NCBI RefSeq assembly: GCF_019966495.1
Contig: NZ_JAIMIA010000025.1
Location: 1-57,040 of the forward strand
Direction of reading: 5' to 3'
DNA length: 57,040 bases
From: Tateyamaria pelophila
GTDB taxonomy: Bacteria > Pseudomonadota > Alphaproteobacteria > Rhodobacterales > Rhodobacteraceae
The position numbers and the translations under genes are program-made. Of the stretch, positions 25,795 to 33,452 are shown in pieces. How positions within the stretch are numbered: position 1 is the first letter of the stretch; each line of letters opens with the position of its first letter. The notes below the pieces were generated by a model that ran no database searches, was not told the DNA's origin, and saw nothing but the letters and a program-made list of their open reading frames with translations.

Positions 25795-27600
25795 ATGCTG
25801 ACCAACCTGCCATTCACGCTTGCTGCACTTCGTGGCGCTTATGCCGCTGGCACAAAGCCTGCTGCCGTCATTGATGAGATCTTTGCGCGCCTGGATGCGG
25901 CGAATGACCCCGGGATTTTCATCCACTTGTGCGACCGCGAGACCCTGCGCGCCGAGGCCGAGGGCCTTGGAGCTTATGACCCCGATATGCCGCTGTGGGG
26001 CATTCCCTATGCGGTAAAGGACAACATCGACGTCGCAAGCATTGAAACTACGGCGGGCTGTCCCGCATATGCTTACATGCCTGATACCGACGCCTTTGTG
26101 GTTGCCAAGCTGCGGGCGGCGGGCGCGCTGATGATTGGAAAGACCAATCTTGATCAATTTGCGACGGGTCTTGTCGGCGTGCGCACGCCTTATGGTGCGC
26201 CATTGAATTCAGTGGATCCTTTAATTGTGCCAGGCGGCTCGTCGGGCGGCTCTGGCGTGATTGTCGGGCACGGAATCGTCACGTTCTCTTTGGGTACGGA
26301 TACGGCCGGCTCGGGCCGAGTGCCCGCAGCACTCAACAACATTGTTGGGCTCAAGCCCACATTGGGGGCTTTGTCGGCCAGCGGAGTTGTCCCGGCCTGT
26401 CGAACGCTGGACACCATCTCGATTTTTGCATTGACCGTTGATGACGCTTATGCGGCCTTTGCCGTGGCGCGGGGGTTTGATCCGGCAGATGCATATTCGA
26501 AACCTTTGACGCATCAAGAACTGACAGCGCCGCGAATGCCTTTGCGGGTAGGGGTGCCGAATGCCGATACCATCGAGTTCTTCGGTGATGATGTTCAAAA
26601 AGACGCGTTTGATCGGGACGTCGCGTTGCTGGCGGCAACAGGTGCCACCATCGAGACGATCGACTTTGAGCCTCTCTATGCCATTGCCCGCATGCTTTAT
26701 GAAGGTGCATGGGTGGCAGAGCGCTACACAGTCATCGACGCGTTGTTGGCCAGCAATCCAGACGCGATCCATCCGGTGACGCGTAAGATCATCACCCATG
26801 CCGAAAGCATGTCGGCTGCCGATGCGTTCAATGGGATCTACCGTCTCGCTGATCTGAAACGTGCGGCAGAGCCAATGTTGGAACATCTGGACATGCTTTG
26901 TGTCCCGACGATCCCGACGTTCTATTCAGTTGCGGATCTGGACGCAGATCCCATCACGCCCAATTCCAACAACGGGACCTACACCAACTTTGTGAACCTC
27001 TTGGATATGTGTGGCATTGCTGTGCCGACGGCACCGCGCAGCGATGGCAGACCGGGCAGCGTCACGCTGCTGGCCGCGGCGGGCAACGACGCCGCGGTGG
27101 CCGCCGTTGCGCGTGGCTTTGAAGAGGATTGCCCTCGCAACATGGGGGCAACCGCCCATCGGGTACCCAGTCCAACGCCGCTCCCGAACGCGCCATCCGA
27201 CCAGATGGAGCTTGCGGTCTGTGGCGCTCATATGACGAGCCTACCGCTGAATTGGCAACTGACCGATTTGGGGGCGACGTTTGTGCGCAAGGCGCAGAGT
27301 GCGGCCAACTACAAATTCTATGCCCTCGCAGGTGGTCCACCGGAACGGCCTGGAATGGTGCGATCTGATGGCGCCGATACAGGCGCAATTGCGCTCGAAA
27401 TATGGTCGCTGCCTACGGCCGCCTTTGGGTCATTTATGGCCAGGATCCCTGCGCCGTTGGGGATCGGCACGATCGAATTGTCGGATGGGGCTTCTGTGAA
27501 AGGGTTCATTTGCGAAGCGAGTGGCACCAAAGGGGCCACAGACATCACCGCACTCGGCGATTGGCGGACATACCTTGCGCAAACGTCAGTCCCGGCATGA
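25795..27600 (+). CDS. atzF: Allophanate hydrolase
   Basis: A 601-residue amidase-signature enzyme with a C-terminal extension, predicted to hydrolyse allophanate to ammonia and CO2. The amidase domain carries Lys75 (GIPYAVKDNIDV), cis-Ser149 (PGGSSGGSG) and nucleophile Ser173 (GTDTAGSGRVPA), with the same spacing (74 and 24) as the known AtzF triad Lys91, Ser165, Ser189. The C-terminal domain (from about residue 470, MELAVCGAHMTSLPLNWQLT) is the AtzF-like domain. There is no biotin-dependent urea carboxylase beside it, so the allophanate probably comes from BiuH. It lies 24 bases after the transporter ATPase. Confidence 0.93.
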   Translation: MLTNLPFTLAALRGAYAAGTKPAAVIDEIFARLDAANDPGIFIHLCDRETLRAEAEGLGAYDPDMPLWGIPYAVKDNIDVASIETTAGCPAYAYMPDTDAFVVAKLRAAGALMIGKTNLDQFATGLVGVRTPYGAPLNSVDPLIVPGGSSGGSGVIVGHGIVTFSLGTDTAGSGRVPAALNNIVGLKPTLGALSASGVVPACRTLDTISIFALTVDDAYAAFAVARGFDPADAYSKPLTHQELTAPRMPLRVGVPNADTIEFFGDDVQKDAFDRDVALLAATGATIETIDFEPLYAIARMLYEGAWVAERYTVIDALLASNPDAIHPVTRKIITHAESMSAADAFNGIYRLADLKRAAEPMLEHLDMLCVPTIPTFYSVADLDADPITPNSNNGTYTNFVNLLDMCGIAVPTAPRSDGRPGSVTLLAAAGNDAAVAAVARGFEEDCPRNMGATAHRVPSPTPLPNAPSDQMELAVCGAHMTSLPLNWQLTDLGATFVRKAQSAANYKFYALAGGPPERPGMVRSDGADTGAIALEIWSLPTAAFGSFMARIPAPLGIGTIELSDGASVKGFICEASGTKGATDITALGDWRTYLAQTSVPA

Positions 27601-28070
27601 CGTCGGATGCCGAAAAAAAGCTGATTGATCTTGGTCTGGAGCTGCCGCCTGACTGGACGCCTCGGGGTCAGTTCCTGCCGTTTCGCAAGGACGGGGCGGT
27701 TGTCTATCTATCCGGCCAGATCTGCGAGTGGGGCGGTGAGGTCACGCATAGAGGGCCTGTCGAGGACACCCCTGAAGGAATTGAGGACGCTCGCGCGGCT
27801 GCACAGATTTGCGCGCTGAACCTGATCTATCGGCTGCGCGAAGCTTGCGACGGTGATCTGGATCGCGTGGATGTCATTCTCAGGCTCGGTGGTTTCGTGA
27901 ATTGTCAGTCCGGATTTCCAAACAGTCCCGCAGTCATCAATGGCGCGACCGAGGTTTTCATTGCTCTGTTCGGGGATCGGGGCTGGCACGCGCGTACGGC
28001 CGTTGGCGTCTCTGGCCTGCCGGGAAATGCTTCCGTCGAAGTTGACGCGACAGTACGGCTCAGGGTCTAG
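27597..28070 (+). CDS. RidA (YjgF/YER057c/UK114) family protein
   Basis: A 157-residue RidA-family protein starting at 27597 through an ATGA overlap with atzF. Family features are YLSGQICEWGGEV in the middle and WHARTAVGVSGLPGNASVEV near the C-terminus. The arginine in HART aligns with the catalytic arginine of RidA, so imine or enamine deaminase activity is possible. Coupling to AtzF suggests work on an unstable ureido or carbamoyl intermediate, but this is inference. It converges with the amidase gene, overlapping it by 4 bases. Confidence 0.85.
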   Translation: MTSDAEKKLIDLGLELPPDWTPRGQFLPFRKDGAVVYLSGQICEWGGEVTHRGPVEDTPEGIEDARAAAQICALNLIYRLREACDGDLDRVDVILRLGGFVNCQSGFPNSPAVINGATEVFIALFGDRGWHARTAVGVSGLPGNASVEVDATVRLRV

Positions 28071-29317
28071 CGGCGTGGTAATTGGGGCAGGGGGCGCGAC
28101 GGGCCCAGGGCTTCCAACTTAGCGGCAATCGATAACAACTGTGCATCCTGTCCCGGCCGCGCTGCAAGCATGACAGAGCGCGGTCTTTTCAGCCTATCCA
28201 GTCCCCATGGCAGACAAATCAGCGGGCCGCCAAAGACGGTCCAGGGCGTCAACCAGTCTTGATATCCGGTGGTGCCGTCAATAAGCGGCGGCCCGTCCGG
28301 TACAGGTAGAGTCAACACCACATCAACACCAGCAAGGCCTGCCCAAAATGCTCGCTTCGCCTCGGCCAGGTACTCTGCCGCACGCGCGGCCGCGTCAGAT
28401 GAAATCGCAGTTCCGGACCGCAAGCCTGCCGCGAATTTCGGCTTCAGCAGATCAGCCCGCGCATCAGACAGTATCGCCCCATGTGCCATGGCAGCCTCGT
28501 AGGTCATGACTGTCCTGTGCGCTGTGACGATCTGCTCGACATCTGCCTGCAAAGTGGTTTGTTCAGTCCCCAAGCCGAGGGTCGCGAGTACTGTCGCCGC
28601 ATCATTAAACGCAGCCAATGTATCGGCGTAAGGGACGACGCTGGTGTTCCAAAGACCACAGATCGCCGTTACGGACGACATATCATGCGTTTGAACCGTT
28701 GACGTGGTCATCGCAGCAAAAGCAGACCGCGCCAGTTCGACTGTTCCTGCGATAATGCCCACACTGTCAAAACTGGGAGACAGCGGTGTAACGCCAATAG
28801 TGGACAATAAGGCGTAAGATGGCTTGAAGCCAACAACCCCACAGTAGGCCGCAGGGCGACACAGCGACCCTGCGGTCTGCGTTCCGAGGCCGATATCGAC
28901 CAGACCTGCGGCGACAGCGGCGCCAGAACCGCTGCTTGACCCGCCGGGCGTGCGGTTCAGATCAAATGGATTGCGGCAGGCCGTGGGATCGGTGAATGCG
29001 AATTCCGTCGTCGTCGTCTTGGCCACGATCCGCGCACCGGCTGCGCGCAAGGATGCAACGACGCTGGCATCTTTGGTGGCCGGGGGGGCATCTTTGCACG
29101 CATCACTGCCATTACGCGTCGCAACGCCGACAACGTCGATGATATCCTTCACGCCGACTGTGACGCCAGCCAACGGGCCGTGGACGCTGTGGGTTTTGCC
29201 CTCATCTGTGTCGCACAGGGCGACCAGAGCGTGGATACGATGCTCCCACAGGTCAGCCTGTTGGCGGAACCGCTCAAGGTCCGTCTCGTTTCCTTGTCTT
29301 GCGCGAATTATGCTCAT
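28067..29317 (-). CDS. Amidase, amidase-signature family
   Basis: A 416-residue amidase with the Ser-cisSer-Lys triad Lys57 (GVTVGVKDII), Ser127 (TPGGSSSGSG) and Ser151 (GTQTAGSLCRPA). The start at 29317 shares one base with the stop of the nitrile hydratase alpha gene (TGATG); a GTG one codon earlier is also possible. It is shorter than GatA-type enzymes and lacks the AtzF C-terminal domain. Downstream of a nitrile-hydratase-like enzyme it would convert the amide product to acid and ammonia, the common nitrile hydratase/amidase arrangement. Confidence 0.88.
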   Translation of the reverse strand: MSIIRARQGNETDLERFRQQADLWEHRIHALVALCDTDEGKTHSVHGPLAGVTVGVKDIIDVVGVATRNGSDACKDAPPATKDASVVASLRAAGARIVAKTTTTEFAFTDPTACRNPFDLNRTPGGSSSGSGAAVAAGLVDIGLGTQTAGSLCRPAAYCGVVGFKPSYALLSTIGVTPLSPSFDSVGIIAGTVELARSAFAAMTTSTVQTHDMSSVTAICGLWNTSVVPYADTLAAFNDAATVLATLGLGTEQTTLQADVEQIVTAHRTVMTYEAAMAHGAILSDARADLLKPKFAAGLRSGTAISSDAAARAAEYLAEAKRAFWAGLAGVDVVLTLPVPDGPPLIDGTTGYQDWLTPWTVFGGPLICLPWGLDRLKRPRSVMLAARPGQDAQLLSIAAKLEALGPSRPLPQLPRR

Positions 29318-29937
29318 CACACATCCCGCGCGACGCCAATGAGGTGATCCCGCGAGATGCGTGCCTCCAGATCGTCAATCGTGCACTGATCCACGCCGTC
29401 AGGCGGTTGAGGCAACACCAGATAGCGCATGTCGGCATTGCTATCATGCACAATGAGTTGAGTGCTTTCGGGCAAATGCAGCCCGAACTCCGCCAATACA
29501 CGGCGTGGTTCGCGTACGGATCGGGCCCTATAGGCCTTGGAGATATACCACGACGGAGGTTGCCCGAGAATGGACCTGGGGTAACAGGAACAGAGCGTGC
29601 AGGTGATCAGATTGTCCACGTTTTCTGTATTCTCGACGACGATGATGCGGGCTTCGGTTACCGGAATATCAAGCTCTTGCACCGCCGCGCGCCCGTCAGA
29701 CAAAAGGCGATCCCTATAAGCGGGTTCGGTCCACGCTTTGGCGATAATCCTCGCACCAAGGTGAACCCCCGGGCTTTCCAGTTTTGCAATTGATGCGGTG
29801 ACTTCATGCGCCGTTAGCAGGCCCTTGGCGATCAATACCTCTTGCAGCGCGTCAACGATGATCTGCGCTTCGATGTTTCCCGCGTCGTCCTCGATGGCGA
29901 TGGCTTCATGTTCTCCGTGGCCATGATCATGGGGCAT
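29317..29937 (-). CDS. Nitrile hydratase alpha / thiocyanate hydrolase gamma subunit
   Basis: A 206-residue metal-bearing subunit of the nitrile hydratase family. The metal site is Cys113-Thr-Leu-Cys116-Ser-Cys118 (ITCTLCSCYP), the cobalt-type sequence; iron types have CSLCSC. The next stretch, SILGQPPSWYISKAYRARSV and VLAEFGLHLP, looks closer to thiocyanate hydrolase gamma and toyocamycin nitrile hydratase than to classical two-subunit enzymes. There is a His-rich N-terminus (MPHDHGHGEHE). It overlaps the beta-C gene by 11 bases. It could hydrate nitriles, cyanamides or thiocyanate; the amidase next door favours nitriles. Confidence 0.88.
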   Translation of the reverse strand: MPHDHGHGEHEAIAIEDDAGNIEAQIIVDALQEVLIAKGLLTAHEVTASIAKLESPGVHLGARIIAKAWTEPAYRDRLLSDGRAAVQELDIPVTEARIIVVENTENVDNLITCTLCSCYPRSILGQPPSWYISKAYRARSVREPRRVLAEFGLHLPESTQLIVHDSNADMRYLVLPQPPDGVDQCTIDDLEARISRDHLIGVARDV

Positions 29938-30229
29938 GGGTGGTCTCCTCTACGCTTGTCAGCCAGTGGTCATAGATTTCGATGACCAGTGTGTCGTGTT
30001 CCGGGATGTCCGCGTCCCGCCACAGTCGCGCTTGTGAAAACGACACCCTGTAGAGATCAACCGCACGCCTTGAGGTTATGCCGATGGCCAGATCCTCAGA
30101 GTTCAGATACGTCCCGCAATACTGGACGATGTGCCCAATTTGCTGTCTGATGTAGTGTGGGATGCGGACATGCCCGGCCTTGCCAAGCGCCAGAACCCGA
30201 ACGCGATCTCCGGGCGAAAACCGTGTCAC
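29927..30229 (-). CDS. Nitrile hydratase beta C-terminal domain / thiocyanate hydrolase alpha-type subunit
   Basis: A 100-residue subunit equal to the C-terminal SH3-like domain of nitrile hydratase beta: FSPGDRVRVLALGKAGHVRI and then PHYIRQQIGHIV at the start, LYRVSFSQARLW in the middle and IEIYDHWL at the end. The terminal YxHWL pattern is typical of the three-subunit enzymes. The GTG start at 30229 is set by a GTGA overlap with the upstream gene; a TTG at 30253 would be an unlikely longer start. It is a stand-alone subunit rather than part of a fused beta chain. Confidence 0.82.
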   Translation of the reverse strand: MTRFSPGDRVRVLALGKAGHVRIPHYIRQQIGHIVQYCGTYLNSEDLAIGITSRRAVDLYRVSFSQARLWRDADIPEHDTLVIEIYDHWLTSVEETTHAP

Positions 30230-30567
30230 GTCTTGGTATCCACATCGTTCCAACGCGCCTTTCCGGCTTCAATCGCGGCGTCAAGTTCCGCGCGGGAAAG
30301 AATGCCCTTCTCGATCAAAATATCGGTCATGGCCTCCATGCGGCGCCTGTAGAAAGAAAGAGTGTCGTACTTTTCCACACCAAAACTCTCGAAACCGCGC
30401 CGCACTTCATCAAGGGATACGATCCGGCGTGTGCCGTCGCCAAGAAGACCGCGAATGGCTTCGACTTGCTTTTCCCAATGCAACCAAGGGAGTTCAATCA
30501 TCGGAATGTCGCCAGCCTGATCTCCGCCAATGTCATGGTAGCCTTTAGGTCCTTTCGTGTCTTGCAT
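30226..30567 (-). CDS. Nitrile hydratase beta N-terminal domain / thiocyanate hydrolase beta-type subunit
   Basis: A 113-residue subunit matching the N-terminal helical part of nitrile hydratase beta. It has the HDIGG motif near residue 11 (GYHDIGGDQAGDIP), PWLHWEKQVEAIRGLL, and LSFYRRRMEAMTDILIEKGI near the C-terminus. The ribosome site AGGAGG lies before the ATG at 30567. It is the first gene of the operon beta-N, beta-C, alpha, amidase. An alternative is a P14K/NhlE-type accessory protein, which is homologous, but the HDIGG motif favours a true structural subunit. Confidence 0.8.
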   Translation of the reverse strand: MQDTKGPKGYHDIGGDQAGDIPMIELPWLHWEKQVEAIRGLLGDGTRRIVSLDEVRRGFESFGVEKYDTLSFYRRRMEAMTDILIEKGILSRAELDAAIEAGKARWNDVDTKT

Positions 30568-30618
30568 AAGCGCCCTCCTGACCCAAAAACCATTGCAGCA
30601 GCCAATGTCGTTTACCAT

Positions 30619-30631
30619 TGCTTTTTTTGCA
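30619..30631. promoter_or_regulatory. Candidate LysR-type operator, copy 3
   Basis: On the minus strand it reads TGCAAAAAAAGCA, 12 of 13 bases identical to copies 1 and 2 and itself fitting TGC-N7-GCA. It lies 52-64 bases upstream of the nitrile hydratase operon start. Confidence 0.55.
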
Positions 30632-30835
30632 GCAAACCTATGCGAATAAAGGTGCAAGATCGGTGATGTTTGGCACGTTCCTATGTGTCGTGACCGGTCG
30701 ATGGGATATGCGTTTGAAGACAGAAACGGGAGTTAACTTTGCGTCACACTATGGGGTTTCTAGCAACCAGAATGGTCTCCTGACCTTGCAGGGCGAAATC
30801 GGACCTTCGCTTTTGGCTTGTCTTAGGCTCAGCAC

Positions 30836-31213
30836 TCATAACCAGAATATGACGGTTGCTGCGAGAGCGATAGCGGAGAGGAAGACGGTTGCGGTTCTGT
30901 CTTGGCGGCTTGCGACCCTGCGCCGGTCCTTGATCTTGCCGAACATGCTCTCAATCCTGTTGCGTCTTTTGTAGCGGCGCGTGTCATTGTTGACTGTCTT
31001 ATTTTGAGACTTGCGTCCCGATATGCGGGGCTTCGTTCCGTTGTTTCTAAGGGTATTGCGGAACCAGTCGGCATTATGCTCTCGACCAGCGAGGAGCCAC
31101 CGGGCCTCTGGCAACCCATTCATCAAACCTGCTGCTCCGGTGTAATCGCTGACTTGCCCAGCGGTGATAAAAAGGCGGAATGGGCGCCCAATGGTATCGG
31201 TATTGCCGACCCT
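30836..31213 (-). pseudogene. IS5-family transposase C-terminal remnant
   Basis: The minus frame starts abruptly at about 31213 (VGNTDTIGRPFRLFITAGQV), passes LPEARWLLAGREHNADWFRN and ends with IESMFGKIKD...FLSAIALAATVIFWL. The family has LLADRGYDADWFR, so the catalytic aspartate is Gly here. The glutamate in RNRIESMF remains. The N-terminal half with the first catalytic Asp is absent. It is an inactive copy, on the same strand as the fragment at 3107-3229. Confidence 0.82.
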
Positions 31214-31590
31214 AGATCTCTTGACATAAGACAGACTCTGCGTAGGTCAGACGGCGTCTACCAGTAAACCTCGAAGCCAGAATTGATCGCAGTGATTTTT
31301 TTTGAGCTTGTATCCACATGATCAGCGATGGAAGTGGATTGGATGTAATCTAGAAACAATAAGTTAGGTGATGGCTTGCACGTAAGTAGCACAGGGGGTT
31401 TCTGAGACTTGTTGAAAGCTCATGCTCGCAACCGGCTGCGGTCGGAGTAAGCCGCCCTGTTTGCCAAACCTACGCAATCACCGCCGATTGCAGGTCTTCA
31501 GTCTCGGGGGGCTAGACTGCCCCAATTCGTGTGCAGTATGTGTGCAACATGGTCCCGAAAACCGTAACTGCGACCATAGGAGAGCGAAGA
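31214..31590. other. Intergenic stretch upstream of dusA
   Basis: No gene or RNA recognised. It probably holds the missing side of the decayed IS5 copy and the dusA promoter. No clear hairpin or repeat was seen. Confidence 0.4.
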
Positions 31591-32601
31591 ATGCCCACCA
31601 ACGCCGCCACTGCGGCAGCGAAATTGTCTACTGCGCCCATGATGGATTGGACCGATCGGCATTGCCGGTTCATTCACCGTCAATTGAGCAGGCAGACGTT
31701 GCTTTACACCGAGATGGTGACCGCGCCTGCGCTTGTTCGGGGTGGGGCTTTGCACTTGCTGGCTCATGATCCGGCGGAACACCCGGTGGCCTTGCAGTTG
31801 GGCGGATCTGATCCCAAGGAACTTGCGAAAGCGGCCCGTCTTGGAGAGGCGGCGGGGTATCCCGAGATCAATTTGAATTGCGGGTGCCCCTCGGACCGGG
31901 TGCAGTCAGGCACATTTGGAGCCGTGCTGATGCGTGATCCGGCGCTGGTTGCAGACTGCGTGGCGGCCATGCGCGCTGCGGTGGATGCAGAGATTACGGT
32001 CAAATGCCGCATTGGTGTCGACGATCAGAACCCGAACGTGGTTTTGCCCGAGTTTCTGGCGCGGATCGTTGCAGCAGGCTGTGAACGTGTGACCATTCAT
32101 GCGCGCAAAGCGTGGCTGAAGGGCCTGAGCCCAAAGGAAAACCGCGACGTTCCGCCGTTGGATTACCCGCTCGTGATGCAGATGAAGGAATATTTTCCGA
32201 ACCTGCATATCTCGATCAACGGGGGCATCACATCGCTGGATCAGGCAGAGCAGCTGCTTGAGGCGGGGCTGGACGGCGTGATGATCGGCCGGGCCGCATA
32301 TCATCAACCTGCCGATATACTCTGCACGGCCGACCGGCGGATCTTTGGCTCTGGTCCTGATACCTCGGCCGAGGATGCCGTCAGGACCATGCTACCTTAT
32401 ATCGAAGCGCACCTGCGCGCAGGGGGGCGCCTGCATCAGATTACGCGCCATATGCTCGGTCTGTTTGCCGGGCGGCCGGGTGCGCGCGGCTGGCGCCGAA
32501 CACTGAGCGAGGGGGCGACGAAGCCCGGTGCCGGGCCTGAACTGGTCCACGCGGCCTTGTTGCAAGTCACGGCACTGGCATCCGACGCCAAAGCGGTGTA
32601 G
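31591..32601 (+). CDS. dusA: tRNA dihydrouridine synthase A
   Basis: A 336-residue flavin enzyme that reduces uridines (U20/U20a in the D-loop) of tRNA. The TIM-barrel start TAPMMDWTDRHCRF and YTEMVTA is typical of DusA. The catalytic cysteine is Cys99 in NLNCGCPSDRVQSG, and FMN/tRNA-contact motifs KCRIGVDD and HARKAWLKGLSPKENR follow. The start at 31591 has TAGGAGAG upstream; the frame is open to 31531, but without a ribosome site. It is the first gene of the chromosomal backbone after the accessory block. Confidence 0.93.
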   Translation: MPTNAATAAAKLSTAPMMDWTDRHCRFIHRQLSRQTLLYTEMVTAPALVRGGALHLLAHDPAEHPVALQLGGSDPKELAKAARLGEAAGYPEINLNCGCPSDRVQSGTFGAVLMRDPALVADCVAAMRAAVDAEITVKCRIGVDDQNPNVVLPEFLARIVAAGCERVTIHARKAWLKGLSPKENRDVPPLDYPLVMQMKEYFPNLHISINGGITSLDQAEQLLEAGLDGVMIGRAAYHQPADILCTADRRIFGSGPDTSAEDAVRTMLPYIEAHLRAGGRLHQITRHMLGLFAGRPGARGWRRTLSEGATKPGAGPELVHAALLQVTALASDAKAV

Positions 32602-32630
32602 CGCAACGCCAAGCGCGAAGGATGCCGTAG

Positions 32631-33452
32631 ATGCCCGATATTTACCTGTTGCTTCAGATGTTTGTCCTGCTCTGCGTCATCGGAGCCATTGCCGGTATCT
32701 TGGCGGGGCTGTTGGGGGTCGGCGGTGGCGTCGTATTGGTTCTGGCCTTTTTCTACGCGTTTCAGAGCCTCGGGTATGATAATCCGCAGTTGATGCAGAT
32801 GTGTCTCGCGACCTCTCTGGCCACGATCATCGTCACGTCCGTGCGTTCTGTTCTGAGCCACAACAAAAAAGGTGCGGTGGAATGGGACATTCTGAAGACC
32901 TGGGCGCCGGGCATTGCGGTTGGTGCGGTTCTGGGCGTTTTGCTGGTCGCGCAATTGCGATCGACGACCTTGCAGATCATCTTTGGCGTTCTGGCCTTCC
33001 TTGTAGGGATCTACATGGCCTTTGGTCGGTCCTCCTGGCGGCTGGGTGAGACAATGCCCGTTGGACTGGCGCGGACCGTTTTTTCGCCGATCGTCGGCTT
33101 CTTGTCGGTACTGATGGGCATCGGGGGCGGCAGCTTTGGTGTGCCATTGATGACGCTGTATGGCGTGCCGATCCATCGTGCCGTGGCCACCGCCGCCGGG
33201 TTTGGCGTATTGATCGCGGTGCCGTCCGTCATCGGGTTCTTGTTCTTGGACGTAAGCGAACCCGTTCCGCCTCTCACAATCGGGGCGGTGAATCTTGTGG
33301 CCTTTGGCGTGATTATTGCAATGACGCTGATGACGACCCCGATTGGGGTGTGGCTGGCCCACAAGATGAATCCGGCGCCGCTCAAGCGGGTGTTCGCAAC
33401 CTTCCTGATCCTGGTGGCGCTGAACATGCTCTACAAGGTGATTTCTGGATGA
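32631..33452 (+). CDS. Sulfite exporter TauE/SafE family protein
   Basis: A 273-residue inner-membrane protein with about eight helices and the duplicated family motif: GLLGVGGGVVLV near residue 30 and LMGIGGGSFGVPLMTLYGV near residue 160. The family exports organosulfur or sulfite-type anions; the substrate here is unknown. It lies 29 bases after dusA and overlaps the next gene by 4 bases. Confidence 0.9.
   Translation: MPDIYLLLQMFVLLCVIGAIAGILAGLLGVGGGVVLVLAFFYAFQSLGYDNPQLMQMCLATSLATIIVTSVRSVLSHNKKGAVEWDILKTWAPGIAVGAVLGVLLVAQLRSTTLQIIFGVLAFLVGIYMAFGRSSWRLGETMPVGLARTVFSPIVGFLSVLMGIGGGSFGVPLMTLYGVPIHRAVATAAGFGVLIAVPSVIGFLFLDVSEPVPPLTIGAVNLVAFGVIIAMTLMTTPIGVWLAHKMNPAPLKRVFATFLILVALNMLYKVISG

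Noticed and set aside
29917-30253. TTG start giving a 108-residue nitrile hydratase beta-C subunit
   Set aside because: The GTG at 30229 forms a GTGA overlap with the upstream stop and starts right at the domain, so it is preferred.
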